A DNA stretch of 64,000 bases from Favolaschia claudopus (lineage: Eukaryota > Basidiomycota > Agaricomycetes > Agaricales > Mycenaceae), in the NCBI GenBank assembly GCA_037176885.1, contig JAWWNJ010000235.1, positions 153,917 through 217,916 of the forward strand, given 5' to 3'. The notes under the pieces are model-generated. The model was not told where the DNA came from. It was given only the letters and a program-made list of their open reading frames with translations, and searched no databases. The position numbers and the translations under genes were made by a program. Positions 24,695-37,040 of this stretch are shown here, in pieces. How positions within the stretch are numbered: position 1 is the stretch's first letter; each line of letters opens with the position of its first letter.

Positions 24695-24950
24695 ATGTAT
24701 CTCATCCTGGAAAATAGCGCTATATTCCGTTTTGTTCAACAAGGGCGGATTGAGGGCTGCTGAACGGAATACAGCGGTAAGGGGGAAAACAGCGGCGGAA
24801 TATAGCGTTGAGTGGGAAAACAGCGGCGGAATATAGCGGTGGGAGGGAAAACAGCGGCGGAATATAGCGGTAGGGGGGAAACCAGCGGAAGGAGGGAAAC
24901 GGGATGAGTCTGCCAAACCTCGAGATCGCCGGCAAGCCCGAGGCGATTGC
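24693..24950 (+). mobile_element. Head element, family G, truncated copy 1 (258 bp)
   Basis: Starts CT|ATGTATCTCATCC. The palindrome is GGAAAATAGCGCTATATTCC. The word GGAATATAGCGGT or a one-to-two-base variant then occurs four times, separated by GGGGGAAAACAGCGGC-like spacers. It is cut after GGCGATTGC, where the uncut copies continue TTGGGTACAG. It sits directly on the cut OrsD-type gene. Confidence 0.85.
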
Positions 24951-25748
24951 CTATGTATCTCATCCTGGAAAATAGCGCTATATTCCGTTTTGTTCAACAA
25001 GGGCGGATTGAGGGCTGCTGAACGGAATACAGCGGTAAGGGGGAAAACAGCGGCGGAATATAGCGTTGAGTGGGAAAACAGCGGCGGAATATAGCGGTGG
25101 GAGGGAAAACAGCGGCGGAATATAGCGGTAGGGGGGAAACCAGCGGAAGGAGGGAAACGGGCTGAGTCTGCCAAACCTCGAGATCGCCGGCAAGCCCGAG
25201 GCGATTGCCTTGGGTACAGAGTTGGGAATATATTTTGGCAATTAATGACGAGGCCTTCAAATGGTTCAACAAGGGTGGGCAAACGTTGTTGAACAAAGCC
25301 ACCTTTCGTGTTCGCAAACAATGCTGATCTGCCATGTGAGTGCGTTTGACCTCCGCGGCTTCGGGAAAGAGAATGCGGGAGCACCGACCCAGCCTTTGAG
25401 CTGAAGGGTTAGGCCGGGAGACCACAAGAGAGTGCGGAGGGACCAAATCGAATGGGTCCGCTGGTTCGAAAGGGCAACACGGTCAACGATGAGCCATGAT
25501 ATGGTTTCTGCTCTGACTATTATAGCTGAATCCTCCTTGAAGAAAAGAAACGAGAATGCCACCAAGCTGGCATGCATCTTGGCCTCAAAGCTGGTGCATA
25601 CTCAATTGTTCTGTCTCCCGATTGGCACCGACCGTATTCAAGCCCAATGCGAGATCCTTGTATCGAAGAAAGCTTCATTGGACGCAAAGACAATGTGGCC
25701 AAAGAGGGTGCTGTAGCTGCCCGGAAACTGGTGGTGTTTTGGGGCAGG
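24951..25748 (+). mobile_element. Head element, family G, full copy 2 (798 bp)
   Basis: Same head as copy 1. The body continues through TTGGGTACAGAGTTGGG and ends TGTTTTGGGGCAGG. The identical end of copies 2 and 4, and the near-identical end of copy 6, define the natural right end. No gene is recognised. Confidence 0.85.
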
Positions 25749-25974
25749 CTATGTATCTCATCCTGGAAAATAGCGCTATATTCCGTTTTGTTCAACAAGG
25801 GCGGATTGAGGGCTGCTGAACGGAATACAGCGGTAAGGGGGAAAACAGCGGCGGAATATAGCGTTGAGTGGGAAAACAGCGGCGGAATATAGCGGTGGGA
25901 GGGAAAACAGCGGCGGAATATAGCGGTAGGGGGGAAACCAGCGGAAGGAGGGAAACGGGCTGAGTCTGCCAAAC
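25749..25974 (+). mobile_element. Head element, family G, truncated copy 3 (226 bp)
   Basis: Cut after TCTGCCAAAC; uncut copies continue CTCGAGATCG. The next head starts at CT, so the host base pair CT is shared. Confidence 0.85.
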
Positions 25975-26772
25975 CTATGTATCTCATCCTGGAAAATAGC
26001 GCTATATTCCGTTTTGTTCAACAAGGGCGGATTGAGGGCTGCTGAACGGAATACAGCGGTAAGGGGGAAAACAGCGGCGGAATATAGCGTTGAGTGGGAA
26101 AACAGCGGCGGAATATAGCGGTGGGAGGGAAAACAGCGGCGGAATATAGCGGTAGGGGGGAAACCAGCGGAAGGAGGGAAACGGGCTGAGTCTGCCAAAC
26201 CTCGAGATCGCCGGCAAGCCCGAGGCGATTGCCTTGGGTACAGAGTTGGGAATATATTTTGGCAATTAATGACGAGGCCTTCAAATGGTTCAACAAGGGT
26301 GGGCAAACGTTGTTGAACAAAGCCACCTTTCGTGTTCGCAAACAATGCTGATCTGCCATGTGAGTGCGTTTGACCTCCGCGGCTTCGGGAAAGAGAATGC
26401 GGGAGCACCGACCCAGCCTTTGAGCTGAAGGGTTAGGCCGGGAGACCACAAGAGAGTGCGGAGGGACCAAATCGAATGGGTCCGCTGGTTCGAAAGGGCA
26501 ACACGGTCAACGATGAGCCATGATATGGTTTCTGCTCTGACTATTATAGCTGAATCCTCCTTGAAGAAAAGAAACGAGAATGCCACCAAGCTGGCATGCA
26601 TCTTGGCCTCAAAGCTGGTGCATACTCAATTGTTCTGTCTCCCGATTGGCACCGACCGTATTCAAGCCCAATGCGAGATCCTTGTATCGAAGAAAGCTTC
26701 ATTGGACGCAAAGACAATGTGGCCAAAGAGGGTGCTGTAGCTGCCCGGAAACTGGTGGTGTTTTGGGGCAGG
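25975..26772 (+). mobile_element. Head element, family G, full copy 4 (798 bp)
   Basis: By eye identical or nearly so to copy 2 over its whole length, including the right end. The pair truncated + full has been duplicated (24693-25748 and 25749-26772). Confidence 0.85.
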
Positions 26773-27172
26773 CTATGTATCTCATCCTGGAAAATAGCGC
26801 TATATTCCGTTTTGTTCAACAAGGGCGGATTGAGGGCTGCTGAACGGAATACAGCGGTAAGGGGGAAAACAGCGGCGGAATATAGCGTTGAGTGGGAAAA
26901 CAGCGGCGGAATATAGCGGTGGGAGGGAAAACAGCGGCGGAATATAGCGGTAGGGGGGAAACCAGCGGAAGAAGTGAAACGGGATGAGTCTGCCAAACCT
27001 CGAGATCGCCGGCAAGCCCGAGGCGATTGCCTTGGGTACAGAGTTGGGAATATATTTTGGCAATTAATGACGAGGCCTTCAAATGGTTCAACAAGGGTGG
27101 GCAAACGTTGTTGAACAAAGCCACCTTTCGTGTTTGCAAACAATGCTGATCTGCCATGTGAGTGCGTTTGAC
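26773..27172 (+). mobile_element. Head element, family G, truncated copy 5 (400 bp)
   Basis: Cut after GTGCGTTTGAC; uncut copies continue CTCCGCGGCTTC. CT is again shared with the next head. Confidence 0.85.
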
Positions 27173-28150
27173 CTATGTATCTCATCCTGGAAAATAGCGC
27201 TATATTCCGATTTGTTCAACAAGGGCGAATTGAGGGCTGCTGAACGGAATACAGCGGCAAGGGGGAAAACAGCGGCGGAATATAGCGGTGAGTGGGAAAA
27301 CAGCGGCGGAATATAGCGGTAGGGGGGAAACCAGCGAAACCGGGAGATCGCCGGCAAGGCTGAGGGGACTTCCTTGGGTGCAGAGGCGAATCGAAGGGCA
27401 CGAGCAGGGGTACTGCCCTGGGGTGTCACCGGAGCCAACCACTGCCTGGCGGGAAGTCGGGAATATTTTTTCTTGCTTCAATTAATAAAAGACGCACACC
27501 AACCGGAACCTCAAGATCGCCGGCAACGCTGAGGCGATTGCCTTGGGTGCAGGGGCGAATCGAAGGGTACGATCAGGGGTACTGCCCTGGGGTGCCACCG
27601 GAGCCAAGGAATGGCTGGCGGGAATTCGGGAATATTTTTAGCGTCATTGAATGCAAAGGCCTGCACGTCTTGGAACCTGGTTCAACAAGGCCTGGGAGCT
27701 GTTGTTGAACAAAGCCACTGTTCGTGTTCATAAACGTTGCGGGTCCGCCATGTGAGTGCGTTTGACCTCTGCGGCTTCGGGGATGAGAACCCGGGGACAC
27801 GGACCAGGCCTTTGAGCTGAAGGGTTAGGCCGGGAGACCACAAGAGAGTGCGGAGCGACCAAACTGAAGGGGTCCGCTGGTTCGAGAGGGCAATGCGGCC
27901 GACAAATAAATAAAATGGAGCCCGCGTATACGGCAGGAATCAGTGGCTCTAAAGCTGGTGCCTATTCAATTGTTCTTTCTACTCCGGTTGACGCTCTTTT
28001 TATCCGTTTTGATTATCTACCAGACTCTACCTGAGGAGAATCACGTATATGCGGCCATGACTCACTGGTTCCGAGCCACAGTATAAAGGGAGATTTTCCG
28101 ACCCTGGCACTCCCGCAGCTGCTTGGAAACTGGTGGTGTTTTGGGGGAGG
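27173..28150 (+). mobile_element. Head element, family G, diverged full copy 6 (978 bp)
   Basis: One word unit fewer in the head than copies 1-5. The body contains an internal duplication: the stretch with GCGAATCGAAGG(G/C) and GGGGTACTGCCCTGGGGTG occurs twice (about 27385 and 27555). The right end is TTTTGGGGGAGG, matching copies 2 and 4 closely. Confidence 0.8.
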
Positions 28151-28584
28151 CTATGTATCTCATCCTGGAAAATAGCGCTATATTCCGATTTGTTCAACAA
28201 GGGCGGATTGAGGCCTGCTGAACGGAATACAGCGGCAAGGGGGAAAACAGTGGCGGAATATAGCGGTAGGGGGGAAAACAGCGGCGGAATATAGCGGTAG
28301 GGGGGGAACCAGCGAAACCGGGAGATCGCCGGCAAGGCTGAGGGGACTTCCTTGGGTGCAGAGGCGAATCGAAGGGCACGAGCAGGGGTACTGCCCTGGG
28401 GTGTCACCGGAGCCAACCACTGCCTGGCGGGAAGTCAGGAATATTTTTTCTTGCTTCAATTAATAAAAGACGCACACCAACCGGAACCTCAAGATCGCCG
28501 GCAACGCTGAGGCGATTGCCTTGGGTGCAGGGGGACTTCCTTGGGTGCAGAGGCGAATCGAAGGGCACGAGCAGCGGTACTGCC
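28151..28584 (+). mobile_element. Head element, family G, truncated copy 7 (434 bp)
   Basis: Resembles copy 6. It is cut after GGTACTGCC, where copy 6 continues CTGGGGTG. The following head belongs to subfamily A, so families G and A meet here through the same CT. Confidence 0.8.
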
Positions 28585-29404
28585 CTAGCTATCTTCCCCG
28601 GGAATTACGATCGTAATTCCGTGAAAAGGGTCCCCAAACTGGTGGAATTATGGTTGCAATTGACATCCTGGGAAGGAATTATGGTTGACGTGCTTAACAA
28701 CAGGTCCAAAATGACTCAAATTGCAGGAATTATGGTTGATGACTGGAATTATGGTTGCACCCAGAATCTTCGGAGTAGAAACAAACGCACAATAAATATA
28801 GTCGAGCACAGCACCCTATAAGAAAAGAAACAAACTCAACTCTTATAGCCCAAAGCAAGGCCTTATAATAAACGCAACTCAAAGAAAACCCTCTCAGCCG
28901 ACGCAATTGCCCAAACGAATTCTTATAACGGCTCACCAGCCCTTATAATAAATGCCAGCTAAAATCATTATTATAGTCACCGGTTGGACAGTGCGGAAAA
29001 TATTGCTGGAACCAAATATGTCCCAAATGGCTTACAAACCATGGTAGTGTCACCGCAAATGGCCTGACAGGTCTCGTTGACTTGCTATATGGCCTCAGAC
29101 GGAAACCGTAGGGCGAAAACCGAAACTCTGATAGCGCAGTCAATTCTCTACCGATTGCCTTGGGTCTAGGCTCGAATTGAAGCGTTTGAGTAGGGCTACA
29201 AGGCTACACTGCCAGCGATCGCATTGAACCATGTCAAGGTACTCAGATATTCACACGTCTTGAATATATCTAGTAGTATGCGTCCAGAGACAAGCACACT
29301 GCATCGATTGAATATGTCTCACTGATAAGTGTTCAGAACGAAGCATTATATGGCCCTGGTATTCTGGCAAGGTTTAGGCATATCGACTTCAGACAGTACA
29401 GACA
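28585..29404 (+). mobile_element. Head element, subfamily A with type II body, truncated (820 bp)
   Basis: The head is nearly the same as at 8764 (palindrome GGAATTACGATCGTAATTCC, GGAATTATGGTTG words). The body, however, is type II (CCTTATAATAAACGC, GCTCACCAGCCCTTATAATAAA), unlike the type I body at 8764. It is cut after CAGTACAGACA; a related copy at 37800 continues CTGCGTAAAC. Confidence 0.8.
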
Positions 29405-30513
29405 CTAGCTATCTTACCCGGGAATTCAGGCCTGAATTCCGTGAAATAGGCCCCAAAACCAGTGGAATCCACACCACCTTTGGCAGCGTGGGAGGGAATC
29501 CATGCCACCTTTGTGAAAATACCCTCAGAATGGACGGAATCCACACCACCTACTGGAATCCACGCCACCTGCCGAAATCCACCCAAAATCTGAGAGCCAA
29601 CTCGAAAATGTGAACAGAAACTTATAGACGACCCCAAGGCCTTATAAGAATTGCGATTCACTGCCAGAAAAAAATTATAAGCCAGAGCCAAGGCTTATAA
29701 GAAATGCAATTGAACAGCCGACTCAAGCCATTGGGAAAAATTGGTGGAAACCAAAAGGGTGTCAAATAGCCTGGGAATCACTCTAGGGTCACCGCAAACA
29801 CCCGAACAGGTCCCGTTGACGTGCTATATTGAGTTGAATGGAAAACGTAAAGCTTGGACCGAAACCTCAATACTACAGTCAATTGAGCACCGATTGCCTT
29901 GGGTATAGGCTCGAATTGAAGCGTTTGACGAGGGCTATAAGATTATGTCATCAGCGATCGATTCGCAGGTCACCTGACATTTACGACTCGGTCAAACACT
30001 GCGTTCAAAGCCACACGGAATGCACAAGGCAATACCAAAGCACGGACGTTAAGGTTTGGGACAACTACTCAGCACGGACGTTAAGGTTAGTGGTCCCACT
30101 CCCCCGACTGAATCCACCAGAATATAAAATTTTTTCGGCAGCTTCGGAAAGGAAACCGCGGTCCAAGCAATCCAGCAAGACAATGCACGGGTTAGCACTG
30201 GAATCCAGCAAGACATTGGCGAGCTAGCCACTCAAACCTCCCCGCTATCGTAAAGGAAATGGCGGGGCACCGAGTCAACAGAAGCACGTACTCAAGTGTA
30301 CGGCGGCAATGGTCAGCAATATATCAAAGAACTCAATGCAGGCGATCAACCCAGGCTGGCTAGTGAGTATCATCCCTTGCAACAACAGCAACAGAGTGCT
30401 CTACCCACCGTCAGAGCAGCACCTGCTTAACTGGCAGTTTTGATTTTTACAAAACGACGCCGCATCAAGCCAGCCTGTATCACTGCAAGTACATCCGTCT
30501 GAGCAGCTATAAG

Positions 30514-31024
30514 CACACCGCGGGAGCGCGCAAAAAAGGCTCCCCACAGTTAGATTTTAATTTTACATATTAGGGTACAAAAAAAGCTCCTAATATAGTA
30601 CTTTGATATCAAAGATAAAAGGCCCCCCGAAAGTTCCCCCGATTAGTCCCAAACTTGGGTGCAAAACAGGCCTCATAATTTTTGCGATAAAAATGTGCGA
30701 CTTGAGCGGCCCATTTCCGCGCAACTTACATCAGGTATCAGGGCACCTGATTTTCCCTGCTTATCACACATAATAAGGAGCTTTTTTCGTGCCTGATTAT
30801 TACCTATAAGAAGCTGGGAATTAAGGCGCAAGATATGGCAAATATCAGGGCTGAGTAAAAGGTGGCCTGATATTTGCCATATTAGGCTCCCGTTTACGCA
30901 TCGTCCGATCATCCACCGACGCGTCGTCCGCTCATCGGACGCTCATCGTCGCGGTACCAGCGTTCAAAAAGCACCGGCAATCAGCGGGCGTTTAGTGTGA
31001 CCGATTTGTGACGCAGCTCTCATT
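30514..31024 (+). repeat. Left terminal inverted repeat of the 6.1-kb transposon
   Basis: Matches the reverse complement of 36113-36633 with a few indels and substitutions. It includes short palindromic pieces and the shared CATCGTCCGATCATCCACCG stretch. Confidence 0.85.
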
Positions 31025-34000
31025 AACACCCACGAGGACGACGACGAGGGCGCATCGGCACTACCGACACCCTACAACAACATCGACATGGACGACGCCG
31101 CGACGTGGAGTTCGATATATCTACAGCGTCACCGACACTCATCCTCGGGTTTAGTCGCTGTATCACATAAAAATGCCGTACCAGCCTAATTGGGACGGCG
31201 CTGGCGTTACTGCGGTCGCCAGCGTTGACTTTGGGCGGGCTGCCGTCGTTGGTACCAACGGCGGTGGTTGAATGAGCCCGGCCGATGCCATTCCGCTGCC
31301 GATGGATGCCGTTTAGAACATTCTTTCGGCGGCAGTATTTGACAGATTGATAGTACGCTGATTCTAGCCTCCCGAGGCCTACTCAAGGACGTACTCTACC
31401 TCTATGCCCATTCACCCGCTGCCATTCCCTGAGTTCCCCCTTCACCGCCGCTGTCGATGCCCCCCTGCAGTTGCGTGATTTACTTGATCTACCCCAAGAA
31501 CAAAACCTCAATCTCGTGCAAGCACCGTCAAAAATTCTTAATCTTTATCACACACACAGCTCTCACCTTTCCGTACACTACAAGCCCCCCGTCCGGCGTC
31601 CGCCTCGCGGCCGTCGCCGTTACTAGCATCCGAATGCCGTCATGATTCATCAATAGCCGCCCGCTCCACCCAATCCGCCGCCACCTCGTCGACGCCGACT
31701 CGCCGACATCCTCACCCGCCGCACCGTCGTTCCGCCTTCTCGCCGCAACCTCGACACCCTCGGCTCCACACTTCCACTTCCAACTCCACCCCGCCATCCT
31801 ACGCCGTGACCGCCGCCTTCCACGACGTCCTTGACACCATCAACGCCGACAACTGCGTTGCACGCCAACTCGCACAGAAATGCGCTGCAATTTCAAATAT
31901 AAGTGAGTCTCTTCGTTTCGGCAAACGAACGAAAAAATTAACTCACCTAAGTAGACAGACGAACGCCTCACGCCGCCCCCGCCCTCCTCGTCGCCGTCAC
32001 TGCTGATGTCGTCTAGGCACTACGCGCGCCGACTCGCCCGAAAACTCGCGCTAGGATGAAAATTAAGGTGAGTTTCTTCGTTCTCGACGGCGAACTGAAT
32101 GCAAACACTCACCTATCTACACATATAAACTCCGCGCGAGTCGGGTCGACTCCGGTAACGCGAAGAAAGGGTGGGAGAGCGGAGCGGCGCGGGACGGTGG
32201 TTGATGCGCGCTTTGCGCGTTAGCGGCGGGAAGAGGTGGGGATGTGCGGCAAGTGAGGCTAGTCGAGACGAGCCGAGTCAGTAGCATATTGTAGTGTAGT
32301 GTATCTACAATGTACCTAGCTAATCAATTTGAATGGAACGAAGTTTGTTTTTGAATAGAATGACATCTGCGAGTGAATCGTTAGCAGGTGATAAACCGCA
32401 TACGAGTTGGATTGAAGGGAACGGATGAAAATGAAATGAAATGAAAGAAAGGAAACACTCACCTGTATTGACTCGAAGCTGCCAATCCCAAGGGCGCGAG
32501 TCAACTCGAAGACTTGAAGAAGATGAGTTATGAACCGTGCGCTGAGTTGGGTCGTCAACGCACGAGGAAATTGAAGAAAATGAAAGCTTGCTTACCTTTA
32601 GAACACTTCAACTTCTTCAATCAAAGCAACGCGAGTCGAAACGAATCGACTCGCTCGGGTTGAACAAACCCGCAGATTGAGAATCAAGGCGAAGATCTGG
32701 GAAGCAAAGTAAAGATTAGTTGAAGTTGAACGTGCGACGAAACAAAAGGAAACAAAAGGAAATCAAACGAGGTGAACAAAATGAAGGGGCGTACGTACCC
32801 GTCGAGGACTCGAGAATCAAGTCAAAGATGAAAATGAGTTCAAGTCAACCTTGAGTTTGAATTACCTACTTGACTTGCAACCAACCAACTAACGAACAAA
32901 AGAAAGAAAACAAATAAGTGGAACGGAAACTCACCTCAACTCGAGTCCGAGGTTCATTCAACTTCTAATGATACTTTGACTTCAACTTGAATGGATTCGT
33001 CGACTCTCGAGAAGAATCGTTCGCGTTGAACCTGTAGAAGGAAAAGAAAGCTCAAGGTCAGTTGAGGTTCGGTTTGATTGATGTTGAGTTGAACTCACAG
33101 AATAGATAAAAGTCAGGTGTATATATGTATACCTTGGCTTGTATAGGTGCGCGCGCGGCGATTCAAAGCGGCATAGATTCATCCTTCAAAGTTCAAGTTA
33201 ATGATTAGAGTAACGAATTGAAATCGAACGTACCTCAAGCAAGAATGACATAGTTTCGGCGTTGAGATTGAAATACACGGGAGGCTGGGTGCTGCGGGGC
33301 ATAGATTCAGTATCTGGGGTGTGGAGTACCAATGTGACATTGGGGGCGACTAGAGTTCGCCAAAGAAAAGCAGGTATTGTTGGGAACGACGGCGATCATG
33401 ACGCCGGTGTTTGGTGTTTGGAATGATGGCGGCGGCGGCAGCGGTGGATGTGGCGAAAAGGCAGAATTTGAATACAGTAGGATAGAGACAATGTGGATTG
33501 CATTCGACGACGGCAGTAGATGTGGCGACAAAGACGACGACGGCAGTACATTTGGCCACTGCTGTTGCCGTCGTGGAGATCTGCTGAAGTTTTGTTACGT
33601 GTATACTATTCAGACGATGGGGAAAAAACTTGGGTTCGCAGAGTAATAACGCGAATGACTTGACGCTACGACATCTAGGAAATATCAATTACATTCAACG
33701 AAACATCGGTGAAGTGGATCCTACCTGGGACTCGGAAACGATTGAATTTCAATGCTCTTTTCTTCTTCTGCTTTGACCTCCAGTCTTTGGCTCTGGAAAC
33801 AGATGGCATTGTGTGCTAACGATGAGTATCAGTGTGTAAAAGAGGCAGAGAGAAATACCGAAGTACAGCGGGAGTCATATGTGGTAGATTGAATAGGTTG
33901 AATAATGAATACATCGAAAACGATCTCCAGAGGCGAGAGAAAAGTCGAAAAAATTGTCAGGCTCCTACGCGGTGAAAGACGGAGATTTCTTTCGAGATGA

Positions 34001-36112
34001 TTGAGATTATAGACCAGAGAAACCTAGCATAAGAGATGCGACGCATGGGCTCAGCGCAGAGCTCAGTTGAAACGAAACGCTGAATATTTGCTGAATATCA
34101 ATCCGAGCTTCAACAAAGAATCAAGCACCGTGAGCAAAATTTCAGTGGAGTTTTGCTCTGGAACGCAAAAGGAAAGCCCAAATATCTCAGTAAAGCAACA
34201 CACGCCGTAGACTCCGACGACCTCGCGAGTTTGAGAATTCGGTGGTGGTGGTTGGAAAGAAAGAGCGCCGGCAATTGGATTGCCGGAGTGACGTGACTGA
34301 CGTGTGACCGCCGCGTCATCGACTTGGACAACGGCGGCATGAACTCCAATCTACAGCGGCGGCTGCGGCGCCAACACCATGAAGTTCTAAACAATCTGGA
34401 TAGACCGCTCCTCGCTATACAACGCTGGCAGCATCAATACCGACGACCTAAGCGCCTCTGACGACCTTGCCTGGATCCGAGTCTTCAGCTTCCTGCTCAA
34501 GTTGTTCCTGCTGCCAACACGTATGGATTCCGCAAGTGCAGACACTTCAGGCAGATTTTGCGCCTAGGCGCTTGGCTCTCGATTCACACCGGTGTGTCGT
34601 CCTTCAGTAAACGACCGGCTCTTTTTCATGCTGCTCAGTCGCACACTTTATAAGTACGTCTTCTTCGTCGCTTGCGTACGGGGCGATGCAGGTAAGTTTC
34701 CTCCTATTCTCTTACTTTCTTTCGACCTAACAATCGTTCTCCGTGCACAAAGTCGAAAAATTCCAGACCCCCGCGCTACTTGGTATCCCGCTCGATTTGG
34801 GGAAGCGATTCGGTCAAGACGAATTTCGTTTCTGGACGGCGTCGCGGAATGCATAATCATTGGTACAATCCATACCCTACATCTAGTGCGCACCTCTTCT
34901 TTCCTCCATTTTTCTGTCGAAACGCTGATAGAGTATTGACTCAGCTCCAATCCCCATTCACCTTGCTCCCGTCTCCGCTCTTCGCGGCGCAGAGCAGCGC
35001 TCACCTTCAAGGATGTCGCTCTATCCTGGTTGCGCGCACCGTCACCTCCCGGAACGCTGCCTACCCGTTCTCGCCGCCGTCTATCTTCGTCTAACACGAA
35101 GATATTGGCATGCTGAAAGCTCACGAACCGTCGGTATCCACCACCGGCGTTCGCCGCTGCGGATGTTTCCCAACCTCCGCGCCACGTTCTTGCGTCTCGC
35201 CCTTGACGCTACCATAGCGCCTCGCGTATCCTGGCCACGAAAAGCCGCCGCCCCTGCTCTACCTTACCCTGCATCCGTGTCGGTACCCTCATCTGACACC
35301 GCGCACTATAGATGCTTTATGAAGCAGCCCACCGCCGTCTTTCTTTCCGTACCGGAGGATTCGTGCTACGGTGGCGCGCTGGGTCGGAGGGTAGGTGAAG
35401 CCGATGGAGGTTGGGAAGCAGCGAAGAGAGACGGAGACAGAGAACGCGAGGACGCAGCTCCGCAGATCCTCTATCTCGCTTCGACCCTCCTCTCCCGCGT
35501 ATTCTCTCGCGCGTCGCTTGCGAGACTCCTGTGCTCGTCGATTCTTGCGGGACGATGCCGCTGGGCTCTAGCAGGAGGCGGGAGGTGGAGAGTATGAAGG
35601 AAAGGTTGGAGAGTTTGAGATGGGAGATGAGCGGGACCGAGTTCGGGTAGCCGCAAGATGAAGCCTTAGAACCGCGAAGGTGCAGCTCCGCGCATCCGTA
35701 TCGATGTCACCACGCCCTTGGGGCGTCCGTCTTCCTTCGACTATGAGATCTCATGCACCCTCTCGCCCCACGCTTTACATCGCGACGTCCTATCTTCTCG
35801 TCCTCGTCGTTTTTTGCGAGGCGATGGTGGTGGGATCCAGCGCAAGGTACGACAAGGGAAGGCAGAAAATCGGTAGCGGTGGTGGTCGCGGGCGACAGGG
35901 AGTAGAGAACGGACGAGGCGGCGACGGAGATGAGACGTTGATGTGGAGATCGGAGAGGGCGGAACGACGGTGCATGCCCTCGAGGCTGGCTGCATCGTGG
36001 AGTAGTAGCTCCTCTTTTCGACGGAGAAGAAGACGCTGATCCGCTATCCGCATCGACGAGTCCCCGTCTTGTACGTGTTTAGGGATAAGCCATGCCGCCG
36101 CATGTGTCAATG
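31025..36112. other. Interior of the 6.1-kb transposon
   Basis: No conserved frame longer than about 190 codons with a recognisable family. Near 31290-31420 a frame with stops resembles the start of an F-box (LPMD..., then ...GLLKDVLYLYAHSP), which is only a hint. Several GT..AG intron-like borders occur (for example near 34690 and 31900). This fits gene fragments picked up by a non-autonomous element but does not prove it. Confidence 0.4.
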
Positions 36113-36633
36113 AATGAGAGCTGCGTCACAAATCGGTCACACTAACGCCCGCTGATTGCTGGTGCATTTTGAACGCCGCCCGCCTGGTACCGCGACGATG
36201 GGCGTACCGATTGAGCGGACGACGGTCGGTGGATGATCGGACGATGCGTAAACGGGAGCCTAATATGGCAAATATCAGGCCACCTTTTACTCAGCCCTGA
36301 TATTTGCCCATATCTTGCGCCTTAATTCCCAGCTTCTTATAGGTAATAATCAGGCACGAAAAAAGCTCCTTATTATGTGTGATAAGCAGGGAAAATCAGG
36401 TGCCCTGATACCTGATGTAAGTTGCGCGGAAATGGGCCGCTCAAGTCGCACATTTTTATCGCAAAAATTATGAGGCCTGTTTTGCACCCAAGTTTGGGAC
36501 TAATCGGGGGAACTTTCGGGGGGCCTTTTATCTTTGATATCAAAGTACTATATTAGGAGCTTTTTTTGTACCCTAATATGTAAAATTAAAATCTAACTGT
36601 GGGGAGCCTTTTTTGCGCGCTCCCCGCGGTGTG
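36113..36633 (-). repeat. Right terminal inverted repeat of the 6.1-kb transposon
   Basis: Inverted partner of 30514-31024. The outermost 30 bases match with one indel. Confidence 0.85.
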
Positions 36634-37040
36634 AAGGAACAGAGGTCTCTCATAGCCGGCACAACTACCGGCCTGCAAAGGCTGCATTTGAGTCTCCAAT
36701 AGCGAACAGACCCTGCTGATCGGAAATAGTACTCAAGTCAAACACAACGTACCAGACTCAATTAGCCACTCATTGCCTTGGGTATAGGCTCGAAACGAAG
36801 CATTTGACCAGCATTATAAGGCTGTATGGCTGGCGGGAATATCCGAGGGCATCGAGGCACTCAAGTAGGGCACTGACTTGAATATCGCCTTTGAACGCAA
36901 GTTGGTTGTATTGATTGAATGCATCTGGATATTCTCAATGACTTGCACTCAAAGCCAAGCATTACAAGGCCCTGATGTCCTGGCAAGGTTTAGGGACGTC
37001 GACTTCAGACTGCTGGAATCCAGAGGGATATCCAGAAAGA

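Larger units (their letters stand above)
30514..36633. mobile_element. 6.1-kb TIR transposon, 3-bp target duplication, no transposase seen
   Basis: Inverted repeats of about 0.51 kb begin CACACCGCGG and end CCGCGGTGTG, flanked by AAG (30511-30513 and 36634-36636). The uninterrupted host (for example at 46076) reads CTATAAGGAACAG, confirming a 3-bp duplication. A 3-bp duplication and CAC termini suggest the CACTA/CMC group, but CACAC is not the canonical CACWR. The interior has no transposase and holds short, broken frames. It may be a non-autonomous element carrying captured gene pieces. Confidence 0.8.
29405..37040 (+). mobile_element. Head element, subfamily B, full length but split by a TIR transposon
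   Basis: The palindrome GGAATTCAGGCCTGAATTCC is perfect, followed by GGAATCCACRCCACC words (4-5). The body is type I, with paired (A/C)GTTAAGGTT around 30048 and 30080. The element is interrupted at 30514 and resumes at 36634 after a 6.1-kb transposon. Without that insert it is about 1.5 kb. Its right end is ATCCAGAAAGA, shared with other full copies. Confidence 0.8.

Noticed and set aside
25432..25716. 94-codon frame in G copies as a gene.
   Set aside because: No recognisable family, and the diverged copy 6 does not keep the frame.
24693..28150. Family G as a simple satellite.
   Set aside because: Units have different lengths, with truncations at different points that coincide with new heads, unlike a regular tandem satellite.
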